Source of the DNA: Gymnogyps californianus
Taxonomy: Eukaryota; Chordata; Aves; Accipitriformes; Cathartidae
Length of the DNA stretch: 64,000 nucleotides
Direction: 5' to 3'
NCBI RefSeq assembly: GCF_018139145.2
Contig: NC_059500.1
Location: 53,066,663 to 53,130,662, forward strand
Below are positions 11,958-24,745 of this stretch, piece after piece. The notes below the pieces were generated by a model that was not told where the DNA came from, searched no databases, and saw nothing but the letters and a program-made list of their open reading frames with translations. Each line of letters starts with the position of its first letter. Within the stretch, counting starts at the first letter, position 1. A program made the position numbers and the translations under genes.

Positions 11958-14900
11958 GAGACAAGAATTTAGAATGGAAGGATAATTCAGACAACAGCAG
12001 ACCTGCTAGTCTGACTTGAAGGAGGCCAAATATTTAGACAGTCTTTTGAAAAGGATTTCTATCCATGAGAGCAATGAAACAACTCTCCAAAATGGTGGAA
12101 ATGGTGGCTACTTAGCTACTTTGAAATGGTTGTTGACCATTTAATGAAGAGGATTATGTGGCAGGTTTACCTACAGTGCCAGAAGGCTGGACCAGATGAC
12201 CCAGAAAGTCTTTCAACAGGGAAAGCAACACTTTTGACAACTCTTTCCATATTGAAAAATTTATATATTGTAATAAAATATCACAAAATCAAACTAGCTG
12301 ATTTCCCTGTCCTCCTCCTCTCATTTTTTTCTACCTTGGGGACCCTCCTGCTCTTCTAGAAAAGAAAATAGACATCTGTATTTGGCAACATTTATGCAAC
12401 ACATTCAGCTTTGAGTAAGTGCTTAGTCCCACTGAAGTCAAAATAACATAAAAGCTCAGATGGGCATACATATTTTCAGGATCAAGGCCACAGTGATTGT
12501 TTTTCCCTGTATGCAGCTATGCAAATTTCTCGTTCTATTTGTGATGTGAGTCTTAAATTACTATCTGAATAACTGCTTTAGTAAAAGCAAACCAACAGTT
12601 TAGTCTGAAAATCAACACACCTACACTGTTCTGAGATTACTTGAAACCTCTGACTTGCAACAGATTGCAACAAAGGGGAATGAGAGAACCGGTCTTTGTT
12701 GTCAAAGCTTCTGGCAAAGGAGGACTCCTCCCATAAACACTCGCCCTAACAGATTCACTCTTAAAATTAGGGTAGATTACTTTAGAAGCAGAGTGACAGA
12801 GATTGGGGCTATTATGGGCTGAATCTGGGCTAATTAGAAAGCATTGTTAACACATGGAAAAAGCAAAGCAAAAAAGAGAACTTACTCATTACAGATTGTT
12901 TACAACTGGAGCCTATGTAACTTTATTAATTGGATAAACAAAATGTAGAATTTTTTTTTCCACCTTTGGGAAAGTAAAAACACAGGCACTTAACAACACA
13001 TTCTTTATCGTGATTCCCTGTTGTACCTATGGAGTTAAATGTGGTGATACCTCTAAGAAAAAAATAAACATTCTCATTAACAAGCACAGACAGCTGCCAA
13101 ACAGACTGGTTTTTTCCTCAAGTAAAGAGTCATTTCAACAGTGCTGGGCCTGCACTATGGCTGAGCTCTGCTAGCAGGGGGAAAATTCATCTGTAAACTG
13201 CCAGGCTATATCTATGTTGCAAACACTGAAGCTGCGGCAGGCAAACTCAAACTGGTTCTTAAGCAGAGAGCTTAGGTACTGCCTGCAGCACAGCCGTGGC
13301 AACATGGACCACTGTGGATGCTGCAGAACCCACCTAAGAAGCTGATGAAATAGTGTTTACAAGCTAAACACATCAAACTGCTCAGTACATTTTGCTAAGG
13401 GTGGCAAGCTCCAAGGAGCAGGAATCAATAAGATCGCTGTCCTCAAAACTGAACGCAGAGCAGTAGCCTTTACTGCTGCCTTTTCTGCTCAGTGCTGCAG
13501 GGAGTGTCAACACTGAGCCAACAAGTATCACTACGCCTGACAAGAAGGTCTGCACATCTCCTGATCTCCTTTTTAGGGGCCAGTCCAAAAGTATCCAGCA
13601 AAATGCAACATCTTAACTTTGTCATTAGACGTAAACAGCTCCTGGCCACCAATACTGGTGATATTGTATAATACCTTAAATGAAAACCCCTAATTCAATT
13701 TTTCAAACCCAGTACTGGCTTTCTGGAGATGGATGAAGCCTTAAAAATTGCATTCATCATCCCCTAAAGTATCAAATTCAAGGAATAGTTTTTGCTTCCA
13801 GTTTTTTATAGTATAAGGAATAAATTGTACCTAGGAGTTTTGTAACTGTTTTTAATTCCAGCAAGTGCTTAGCTATGGGCATATAAAGAAACACTAGCAG
13901 AGAAAATTCTTTACATTGTCTGAGAGTGGCTCCTTAAATTCCTAGAAAAGCTGGAAGTTAAATAACCTTGCTTATAATACCTCACATGTGCTTAATTTTA
14001 TGGGTTAGGATGAGCATGATTAGACCAAAGAAATTGTTATCTTCACTTACATTTGTCATTATAACCTCACAGGTAAAAAAGGAGTCTTTTCTAAAATTAT
14101 ATTGGAATGTTTAACCTTAATCTAATGTTAGGGTTAAAGGGAAATGGGGGGTGGAGGGAGGAATGACTATTACCTAGCAGCCAGTTGTTTAAGCAGATTT
14201 CTTAACTGGTCTCTGAAGAGTACTCTCAAAGTGGGAATTACTTGTTTCACGTATTCAGCTGGCAATGAACGCACTAGGCGTTGATACCAATGGTGAATAA
14301 CAACTAATAGTGCATCTCCATTAGCATCTTAGTTCAAAGGAGGAATGCTTTTGTGAAGTGACTTCAGGTTGTTCCCACTTACCACACTTCACTTAACATC
14401 TCAGAACATCCGCCGAGCACAGGAACCAGATTTCTTCTGAATGAAACCAAACTAGAAGAGGTGCTCCATGATCTCATCTAACGTTAATCTGATGATTTGT
14501 TGTCAAGGAAACTTTATTATTTAATTTTTATCCATACCTTCATTTTAGAAACATCATTTTAAATATGTATTTTGTTAAATAACACATTAAGCGTTTGGAA
14601 TATATTGTGCGGAAGATTTTTCCTCAACTATCAGAGTTCCAAACCTGCCAAAACCTGAGGACATAGGAAATCTGTCTCAAATTCACTGACTAAACCAGAA
14701 AGCTCTCTCATATAATGTATCTCCAGGCCAGGTCACTGTTTGTCAGTTTTTGCAGGACAGTTAACTGAGATATTTATTATAGTTTTCAAAATGTAAAGTG
14801 AATTTCCTACAACATTTGAAGGTCTGGGCTGGATAGTGCATATCAATCTGAAACTGACCAGTACTTCATAATATGTCCACATTCCTTCCTGTACTGTCTA

Positions 14901-16214
14901 ATTACAGATACCTGGGCATTAATGCTGTCAAGTTATTTGTCTTGTGGTGACCATGTGTCCTGACCTTATTCTAGCTTGGAAAAAAACAATGCCTTTCACA
15001 CTATCAATCTGCTAATGTGGGGCTGAGGTTTGCTGGCAGCTTCTACCTCTCAACGCTTCTGTCCCACTCATTCATTCCTCCATGGCCGCTGCTCTTTTGT
15101 GTGCATCTTGAAATACTGCAAGGAATGCTTGAAGCTAGTTGGCCCAGACATGAGCCCAAAATCATCTCTTCCTTAAATAGTTAAATTGGGCTTTGACTAC
15201 TGGAGTACAAGACTTCTTAACTAAAGGACTGCAGGCCACAGGACTTCATAGTTTACAGCTCAAAACCCCAGAGACATCCTAGCCACAGATCTCCTCAGGG
15301 TGAGCTGGCTCAGCTCAATTTAAACATAAGGTAAGTTACAACATGGAGGTGGTCCCAGCTGTCAGCCACTTCCATTGATACCAGAAATCAAGAAAGGACT
15401 TTGCCAGGATTAAGACAGAGCAGAGTCCTACCTACAGACCAATTTCTGCACTTTTTACGCCTTTCTACCCTTTCCCTTTGCCAGCACTTGCAGTGCTGCA
15501 GAACACACTTCTGTGCCCAAAACCTACTAGTCTGCTGTCCTCAGAAGCCCCTGTTCCACACAGGTGTCTGGCAACCTTATGTGCAACCATTTCAGAAGGG
15601 GCCATAGCCATGAGCCTGCTTCTGACACGCTAAGGAGCTGTGCAACCACCTGAGCCGCCAGCAAGGCTTGAGGTCCTGCTTCAGCAGCAGAGCATGTGAA
15701 GGGAGCAGCTGCTTATTCAGCAGCAGCTGCAGAAGCAATAGATACGGAAGGAGTCAGTCAAGCAGCAAAAGAAGCTTCTGTTGTTTTAGCAGAAATCTGC
15801 AAGCTGATCTTTTCCCATTTAGTGAGATACATGAGTAGTGGTATGGAAAAAGACTATAGAGGGCATGGGAAAGAAATCACTTGAAAATCTCAAGACGTAT
15901 TCCATGTTCTATATGTCTATGTAATCTAAAAATCCTGATCTTTTTACAGCTTACTCCTAAATGAAGAGTACAGACTGCATTTCCCTTTCTGAGCTGAGTA
16001 AGCATAATGTTCTGCAGTAAGAGTTACATGCATTATCCAGAAAGGTAAGGCAATTTTAAGCATGGCATCTTTGTCCATATTCTTCCTTTTCTTAAACCCA
16101 AAGACCCTCCAGTAAATCCAGAAATTTAAGTAGTCTGGAAGGTTTACTGATTATCTCTGTAAAACAACTGAAGTACTGTTATCCATCAGTTCCTTAAGAC
16201 TACATAAATTTATT

Positions 16215-16234
16215 AAAAAAAAAAAAAAAAAAAA
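16215..16234 (+). repeat. Poly(A) tract, 20 A
   Basis: A homopolymer of 20 adenines followed by an A/C-rich stretch. It could be the tail of a retrocopy, but no parent sequence is recognisable upstream. Confidence 0.9.
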
Positions 16235-18106
16235 CAAATAAACCCCCCGACAAATAACAACAAAAAAGGCAGTTTGGGGTTACAAGAAAATTCATCTTTC
16301 CAAAATGTGTTGTAGCTTTGTTTCCAGTTTCAGTCCACTTCTTTCAGGAAACAAAGTCAAAGCCAGATGACTACATTAGCAGGAGTTTTTATATTAGTTG
16401 ACCTGCTGATTTTTTTTTTTTTTAATTAAAAGGATAGAACATTTTCTTCATAGTCATCCTTATAAACTAACTTCTGTCCATTGAGACAGATTAATGTGTA
16501 ATCTTGGTTTAGGGGTATTTGTAGATTACACTGTTGCAGAGTTTAACTACCAATGAATAATTCAAATCACTAATTTACCCAAACATACGGTCAAATCAAA
16601 ATCTACAAATAAATTTTCCTCATTCCCTCAGTAGCCTGTTTATTTTATTCTTTACTTCTTGTTGAGACAATTTTTCTTCATAGCCAAAAGATATTTATGT
16701 ATCAGTCATATTACAATGTGTTCAAGTTAACCAAACAACACAACCTCACATGTCAGTAATTCAGGAGAAAATGAAATCTGTTGGATTCCCAGTGGCAATT
16801 CAGAGTATAAGGATCTCATCCAAATTTATCACCATGACTGGGGAAAAAGCAGATGACCAAGCACAGCCAGGATGCACCAAGGGTGATATTTTCATATGTG
16901 GAAGGGCAATTTAATTTGTCTTTCCTTTTTATGAATTGCAAGCATAGATGTATTTGCACAAAAATATGTGGACATTTTAAAGCAATTAATTAAGCATGCA
17001 ATTTTTATGAAAACAATTTATTGTTGGACACTATCTAGGCATCCAAAATGCACATGCGATTTCTGTGCCTTCTAATTTGTGGACATCATTTATTTTGATT
17101 GTGCAATTAGGAAAGTAGATTAATTAATTTCCGTCTTACTACAAGAAGCAAGGCAAATTCAGCAGCCAAGATGTCAAAGCTATCAAGAAAAAACAAAAAG
17201 CATCACATAACACTGAAAAGAAAAGCTCCAGGCAAACAAAGCTTCTACATACCAAAACAGAGAAAATAAGAATCCTGAATTTAGGGAGCAAAAGCTAGGC
17301 TAAAATGTGTCACTTAAAGTCTTACTGTGGAAGAAAATACAGTTAATGCCACATCTTAGAAACATGAACATAAAAATAAAGGGGGAAAGATCATCTAGCT
17401 CAGAGCAACCTAACGGTCTCACTGGTTCCAAAATGTTTTATATGGTTCTCATTAGAGCTCATTGGAACATTAATACATTTTCATTAAAATAAGTATTTCA
17501 CAGAAGCTGGAATATTTTACAGAGGCATGTTGATTTCAATGCAGTTTTCAGCTAAAGAAAGAAAGAATAAGAGACCACCAAAACAAAAACCACAACCTTT
17601 TCAGTCAAAAGATGAACTTTTCAGCACAGCACTATGTAGGAAAAAAAACATTTAAAAGTCTTGCTTTAGCCCCAGTGCATAAATTAAAACTAACTGGAAG
17701 CACTGGAAAGTTGCTGAAAACAAAACAGTCATCCTTCAACCCACTCTGATCTCCCCCTTGATTCTTTTCGCTGCCATGAAAACCATTTGTATTGCAGCTC
17801 AGCTGACGAGGCACACACCTATACCCACCAGCCTGGCTGACAATCTCTCAGTTGTTATCTTGAACTCCCCTTTTATGGATCTGCTGCAAGGATTGTGTCA
17901 GTCCTATGAACCGTAGGGAAACACATATTTGCATGAAGTGCACAGTCAGTTTTGGAAGAGCCTATTACATTGTCCAAAATATGTAGCTGAAGAGTGAATG
18001 AGTACAAACTGCATGTCCTCGAGTCCTGAAATAGGCAGGTTCTTCAAACAGAAAAGACTTAGGCACATGCTTTGACAAGGCTATTCACTTTCCCATGTGA
18101 AATATG

Positions 18107-18177
18107 TGACATATAAAAAGCACACCCAAACCAGAGTTACATTGTTTTTAAAAAGGATGGTCTTTCCAGGGGCTTGT
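18107..18177 (+). repeat. 71-bp direct repeat, copy 1
   Basis: Begins TGACATATAAAAAGCACA and ends CAGGGGCTTGT. It matches 18706-18776 over 71 bp with no gaps and five substitutions (about 93%). Similarity stops at both ends. The family is not recognised. Confidence 0.9.
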
Positions 18178-18213
18178 CAGGAATAAACAAGCCCCATGAG
18201 TATCCAAGCTGTG

Positions 18214-18233
18214 AACTGTGATAGGTCACAGTT
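18214..18233. repeat. Small inverted repeat
   Basis: AACTGTGA-TAGG-TCACAGTT is a perfect 8-bp stem with a 4-nt loop, 36 bp after the first 71-bp repeat. It may be chance. Confidence 0.5.
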
Positions 18234-18705
18234 ACTTACAGAAGTCTTAGCTTGTATAGTAAAGAGTCAGAGGGGATAACATGATGTTTTGAAACTCTTG
18301 AAGATGAAGATCTTTAAGAAAATATTCTCTATATTCTCTAATCAGTGTGCGAGGATGATCTTTATATAGACATGTCCTGTAAGAGCTGCATAGAAAGCTT
18401 CCCTTTTTCCTTTCCAACCCCTAGTGCCCTTTTGCCGAAGTGGTTTTCTTTCATGCTTCCCTGTTAACTCTTCTGTCAGTGCCTCCTGTGTGGTAATCCC
18501 TCATAGCCTTTGGAGGCTGAATAACATCCTCTCTTAAACACAAGGATCACTACTTGTGCACGATTGTGTCTGCAGCAATCCTTAAGGCTACCAAGTGATG
18601 CCTCTGAGCCTCATGTCCAATAGTGTATGTTGTTTAAGTTATAACATTATAATATTATAAACTGTTTTTACTAATGACATCATTTCTATCTTGAAAATTC
18701 TGTGT

Positions 18706-18776
18706 TGACATATAAAAAGCACATCCAAACCAGATTTACACTGTTTTTAAAAAGGATGATCTTTTCAGGGGCTTGT
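18706..18776 (+). repeat. 71-bp direct repeat, copy 2
   Basis: Ungapped partner of 18107-18177 at an offset of 599 bp. The five differences are mostly transitions, which fits a duplication followed by modest decay. The flanks of the two copies are unrelated. Confidence 0.9.
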
Positions 18777-19871
18777 TTACTCATGACAAGGACTAAATGC
18801 ATTGCATTATCTTCTCATTAAAACCCCCATTCAAGTCATCTAAAGAAAAGGTTCCAGCTTATTACAGTGTGATAAAAGTGTTCAAGACCACAGCTGTAAA
18901 TAATTGACTTCTTTTTTTCACAAATAGCTGTGGAACTTATAACCTTGGGCTAGAAGTCCTCTAGTCCAGACTACTGTTCCAAAAAGAAACAGCTCATACA
19001 GAGGAAGAGAAGAAGCCTCAGGTGCCTCAGGTGTCACTTGCTAGCAGCTCACTGGAACAAAGGGTCATACTTTCTGACTTTGGCCACAGGAGAGGGGAGC
19101 ATAAACTATGGCACTAGATTCCTAAATAGACTTTTTCTTGTGAACCTCATTTCTGTGTGTTCAGACAGAGAGTTAAACAAGCTACGGTAGCCACTGTGTT
19201 TTATGGATTTATTGTGTATTGTAGGCGCTGTGTTTCATTGCTTTTCTTGGGTCCGTACAATCTGAAAGTTTGCGAAAAAAAGTAGTTTCTTTAAAGCATT
19301 TTGGATGAGTTTGAGAGGGGCTTTTTGTATGTTTTCAAATTGGTAAAGTTAGAGATAGACATATTTTCAAAGTGCTTACCATGAACTTCTGTGCATTTTA
19401 GTTTAGAACAAGAGTTCTTACAGTTCAATAAAGTGGCTTTAGCACATCTAACGGTACAATATTGTAACAGGTAATATGAAGCAATAAAATGTCATGTCAT
19501 AATAAAGGGTGCTCTTGTTAGATCTGTTATGCTAAAAAATGTATTTTAAGTGGCTGGTTTTGACACTAAATGACCTAGCATGCAAAAATCTCACAACAAG
19601 AATAGAATTTCGCTAATTTGTACATCATTATGGTTAAATTCAAATGTGTGTATTAGTATAAAAAAACCCAAACTTGCCTATTCATGACTAGTCAAACAGC
19701 TTGTCTTCCTGAGCACTAAGCAGGAGATAAACAGGTAAAAGATTTCAGGTTCTTTGGAAGTACCTGGGACTGACTTTGACATACACTGCCTTGGAGTGTC
19801 TATACAGATTTAGGGTATTTAGGAGTACACAGGGAAACAAAGATGGCTCAGAGCTCCTCTGCCTGCCCCAC
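18777..19871. other. Unannotated AT-rich sequence
   Basis: No gene or repeat recognised. The last five bases, CCCAC (19867-19871), are the left target-site duplication of the next LTR. Confidence 0.55.
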
Positions 19872-20494
19872 TGTCGTGGTTTAACCCCTGCCAGCAACTA
19901 AGCACCACACAGCCGCTTCCCCCTTACCCCTCCCAGTGGGGTGAGGAGGAGGAAAGCAAAGGAAAAAAAAAGTAAAACTTGTGGGTTGAGATAAGAACAG
20001 TTTAATAACTAAAGTAAAATATAATACTAACAATAGTAATAATGAAATATAATAATAATAATAGTAATGAAAAGGAATATAACAAAAAAGGAGGGGGAGG
20101 AAGGGAAAAACAAACAAACAAATGAAAAAAAACCACCAGTGATGCAATTGCTCACCACCCGCTGACCGATGCCCAGTTAGTTCCCGAGCCACGATCCGCG
20201 CCGCCCGGCCAACTCCCCCCTGTTTATATACTGGGCATGACGTTCCATGGTATGGAATACCCCTTTGGCTAGTTCAGGTCAGCTGCCCCGGCTATGCTCC
20301 CTCCCAGCTTCTTGCACACCTGCTTGCTGGCAGAGCACGGGAAACTGAAAAGTCCTTGGCTTAAGATAAGCGCTACTTAGCAACAACTAAAACATCAGCG
20401 TGTTATGAACATCATTCTCACACTAAATCCAAAACACAGCACTGTACCAGCTACTAAGAAGAAAATTAACTCTGTCCCAGCCGAAACCAGGACA
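19872..20494 (-). mobile_element. Solo ERVL-like LTR, family A subfamily 1, minus strand
   Basis: Plus-strand ends are TGTCGTGGTTTAAC and AACCAGGACA, the same as the 3.6-kb copy, with a perfect 5-bp duplication CCCAC at 19867-19871 and 20495-20499. The two copies are colinear and very similar throughout, both carrying the 11-bp block (here 20175-20185). This copy keeps the ACCACCC segment the 3.6-kb copy has lost, and has an AC-rich expansion (AAACAAACAAACAAATG near 20109-20125). The minus-strand TATA box lies at 20222-20231. There is no internal retroviral sequence, so it is a solo LTR. The 103-codon minus frame at 19881-20192 is the LTR read through and not a gene. Confidence 0.9.
20222..20231 (-). 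promoter_or_regulatory. LTR TATA box
   Basis: The minus strand reads AGTATATAAAC at the same U3 position as in the other family A copies. Confidence 0.5.
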
Positions 20495-20499
20495 CCCAC

Positions 20500-23400
20500 T
20501 TGGGCTGACCAAATACAAGACAGCCAGAGTTCAGAAGTTGTATATCTGCACTGACTTTATACTGTAATCAAACCAATTCATCTTATTCTGAGCAGGTCTT
20601 ATTAGCTGCCAAGCAGAGAACTTCTCTAATATAATGATATGGCTTCCACATCAGAGATGTCTGAGGTGCACCTAGTTCAGATCACAGGGAAATGCATAAT
20701 GCATGTGCCCACACCCACACACGAGCATAGCTTTCTATACGCTGTTGCAGTCGAAGTGAGCTGTACGCATGTTTTGCAAGTCAGAAGACAGACCTACCTT
20801 AAATCTGCTTTAGTACAATCACATCTCTTATTTTTATGAGAAATATTACTGTCCTGCAAGTAATTCTGTCAACATAGCCAGCATTTCAGAAAGCCCCAAG
20901 AACACCTTAAATTGTTCCTCAGCACTAGCACTATGTCTTCTCTGTACGTTTAGAACAGCTCCTTTCTCAGAGCTCACTCTGTATGCTGATGACTAAAATC
21001 CACATTGCTTCAAAAATTTGATCTTTACAGGAAGATTCCGCACCTACAACAGGACAGTTAATCTGAAAACCTAGACTTTTGACTACAGACAGACTACAAG
21101 GGTTGCTTTGCCATCAGCTGTTGGCTGGATCTTGGCAGGTGTTTAACAACACACAGTAATCCCATAAATAAAGATACACCCAATATCCATATAAAACTAA
21201 AGGGGTAACTGACAGGCAGAACAGAGTGATTCAAACTGGCATGTGCCCAAGGTGGTGGCTTTGCCATCCCTACATTGCATACTGCCAAGGGATCTTTAAT
21301 GACTTATGGTAGGAAGGTTTCGGTTTTGCAGCTAGTGCGGCACAGTACAGCACTCCCGCATTCCCTACTCCGTGACAAGGTTTGAGTTCAGTGCTGGCTA
21401 AAAGAGAAAGTTGCCAATTACCAAATCAAATTAAGTGCTTTGGCAGTAAGTGAGCCAATGTAACCCTTTTAGGACCACGACATGAATTAATTGTCTAATT
21501 CGGAGCATCTAGGGTAGGAGTGAATCAGAGAGTCACACACTTCCTCCATAAGCATCTGGTCCTATGAACTGCATCTAGGCCTATCCCAGTGGAAACTATG
21601 AATGCAGTTGCTCAGTTCTCTTCCGCTCCAGCTGTCAGCACAATGAAGATATGGCTCTGCAAATTAAGCACAGGACAAATACTCAATGCAAAGAAAAAAT
21701 CACAGTTTTCCTTCTGCTCCTTTCGAACCTTGCATAGTCATCCAGGCATTCAGAATACAGATCGTATTTGTTAAGGTAAATAAACTGACTACATTTTCAA
21801 GTTAATTCCAGCTCCACTGATTTAATCTTAGAGTTGACAACGGACCCCAGCTGAAGACCTGGCTAACTACCAATGCCATTCTTGTGCATCCTGCCGGTGC
21901 TGTACCACAGCTTTGCTTTTCGGATTAGGTTTTGCAACTGATTCTTATTTATGCCAGACAACAAGAAGCACAACACTCCTCCTTACATTGTGAAACATGT
22001 AGCTGGCTCCTTACAGACCTATAATACTTTGTGGGACAAGCATTGCTTGGCCCAATAAACTTGGAGTTCCCCCACCCACCCTAAGCTGACAAGACTTAAC
22101 ACTCATAGTTCAGGAAAGCTGGCAAAATACAAACTGAAGTGGAGGCAGGAAAGGATACTTGAGCAAAAACGTTACCATTTGAATTTTGAAACTGAAATCC
22201 AATGTGTGGCCTAAATTAAAACATCAGAGTTGGTATTCCATCTCATACGCACAAGTGAGGTAAAAAGATACTATGGAAGTGTTCAACAAAAAGAAAAGCC
22301 GTGTTCATATTTAACCACAGACAAGTCTGTCAACAAGGAAAGCAAATTTCAGTGCAGAGAAAAAGTAGCCATGTCTTTCTGCTGAAGAGAGAAAGGAGGA
22401 GGAGTGGAGGTGAATAAATATAAGAAGCAGAAAATTTAGCATAGCACAACCATGAAAATTAATGCTGGAAGCAAAAAGAGGGACAAAAAGGATCTGAAGA
22501 AATACTGATAAGGCTCAAGAGGAAGAGTTATAATAATGTACATGGAGGAGGAGAAAATGAGGGGAAGAACTATAATAGAGAGAACTAAGCTGGTAAATCC
22601 TACAACTTTTGTATGCCACAGGATCCAGGAATAGATCATTTAGGATTCCCCCCAACCCTAGCAAAGCAATGTCAAATGACAATCATTTTATTTCACCTAA
22701 GAGAACACTGACATGAAAAGACACACATAGACAGAAGAGTAATCTATAGGAAATTACATGGGTTTTCAACATGAAAGGAATTATTTGTGCAAGCTTTTGT
22801 ACATAACATAGGGTAATTTCACGGGGCAGGGGGGGAAATAAAGTGCAAAAATGGTAACTTAAATTGTTCATTTACTATAAATCCGAAGTTGGTGTGGAAG
22901 AAGAATGAATTGTCGCTTGTTCCCCCACAGTATGTTATCTAAAACCTGAATAACGTGACAATTTTTCAGGGCTAACAGAAAGGAATTCTCTTTTCCAAGG
23001 CTGCAGAGTAACAAGAGAATTGAGACAAAGTGGGTTCTGCAACTCCAGGAAATGGAAGGTGAGGTCTGGTTTCTCTACCAGCATGGGATCAGTTTGGCTG
23101 GCTAGGGTAAGGTAGTACCAGCCATCCCTGGTGAATAAGAAAGATTTCACACCAAGACTAGTCCCCACATTTCCCAAAGTACAGAGATTTCCCTGGTGAC
23201 CCAAGACTTCTCTATGTACCATCTGTACCTATGTTGAGAACTTTTACTACCAAATAAATCATGTATTTGGCATCAAATTGTTGTTGCAGTGTGGGAGGAA
23301 AGTTTTTCTTCTGCAAAGTCTAAAAATAATCAACTCCTAATGAACTTTATTTATTATTAAGTATGACTGCTGTGTTTAATTGTGTTTATAAATACTAGTT

Positions 23401-24629
23401 CCCTGATTATGAATGAATGGGCACCACTATGTTCGAAGTCAGAACTATTCTACAGTTCTGGAGACGGATGGAGGAAAGTTATAAATCATAGGCAACTGAC
23501 TGATGACACTGCTCTTCTACGGAGAGTGGAAGGAAGTAAGCACTATCTGGAGTCCTTACACTTCAGAGGTAGAAAATCTCAAAAGTCCATTTCTACTGTA
23601 ATGCAGAAGTGCTATCATCTCACCTGTGAAGACACAGAGTTGAACACTCAGACAGCACACTATCTTATTCAATTGCAAGGAAGAGAGCAAGCTCAGTGAG
23701 GCATTTTGCAGTTCAGTACTGGAGAACAACTACAAATCAGCAAAAAATCATATGTGCAATAAGGGCAGTTTTTGCCATTTATACACTTTTACAGGAAAGT
23801 AGAACATGAACGCAGTAGGGCCAGAGATGGAAGATGCAGAGAGTGGATGCTGGCCTCAGAAAATGCAGCTTCCTAACCTTATGTATTTGTGCAACATTCT
23901 TTCATACTTTTTATTAGACAGGAACAAAATCCAGTTTCCTCAGATGGGCTCAGATACAAATTCATTCAATTCATTAAATCCTGCTGCATTGTAGAAAAAA
24001 AAAAAAAATGCTACTTTATTGTGTTAAATTTTTTCCAACATGGAGTAATGGAAATATTAATAGCGTACTAAAAATTACTTGAATTGCTTTGCTACAAGTA
24101 AGAACATAGTTCATCTTACGTAATTTTAATGTATTTATTTATAATATATTATTATTAGAATTTAGGCATGGGAATTATGGCTCATGATCAATAACTGGTT
24201 AATGGTACATTTCTGTGTTTAAAATGGATAGCGCTAGGCACATATATTCAGCTCATAATTGATGCTGCCCACATACAGCTTTCTATACAGCCTTTCTTGT
24301 CTATTTTTCATCACTCTGCTATTCAGTTTCTTGCATACATTATCATGTGCATGCATGGAAACAGGCTCAGCTGCTTAGAAGGCTTCTAAAGATGAACATT
24401 TTTAAACTACCTCAAAATGGTAGCATTTCAAAACATTACCAAGATGTCTGAAGAAGAGGCATTCATGTTGTTCTTTATTAAATATGTTTCCTTTGTATTT
24501 TATTATATGGTATCTTAGCATAGTAATAAAAGGCAGTCATGACAGGCTACAGTAATTCAGAATATGAGAGACTTGCCAAAATTCTGCAGTCCTTAAAAGT
24601 GGATTAATTGTTCAATTTTTCCATTATGC
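20500..24629. other. Unannotated DNA
   Basis: No gene assigned. The 105-codon plus frame 23382-23699 and the 95-codon minus frame 22935-23222 show no recognisable domains. A 14-base A run lies at 23995-24008. Confidence 0.5.
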
Positions 24630-24745
24630 TTTCACTTTATAGATGGGAATCTGAAGCAGAGACAGAGAAATTAACTTGCCCAAAACCACACAAGAAGTGT
24701 GTGTCAGAACCAAGGACTGAACCCACTGACTGTTCCATCTTCTGC
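24630..24745 (+). mobile_element. MIR-like ancient SINE core
   Basis: The order of words matches the core and 3' part of MIR-type SINEs: 'tatagatgggaatctgaagc' (compare ACAGATGAGGAAACTGAGGC), 'agagaaattaacttgccc', 'aaaaccacacaagaagtg', 'tcagaaccaaggactgaacc'. The match is diverged, with indels, as expected for an element fixed before amniotes radiated. It may be a related core-SINE and not MIR itself. The boundaries are approximate. Confidence 0.55.

Larger units (their letters stand above)
10000..18106. other. Unannotated DNA with A/T homopolymers
   Basis: No gene or transposon could be assigned. Short frames (for example 11010-11273, 11674-11868, 13382-13588 minus, 15696-15884) lack family features. 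A-rich tracts occur at 11925-11957 and 16215-16234, and a 14-base T run at 16410-16423. The block 16900-17140 is unusually rich in ATTA/TAAT words and may be a conserved non-coding element. The stretch 13130-13620 is visibly less AT-rich but shows no coding signature. Confidence 0.5.
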
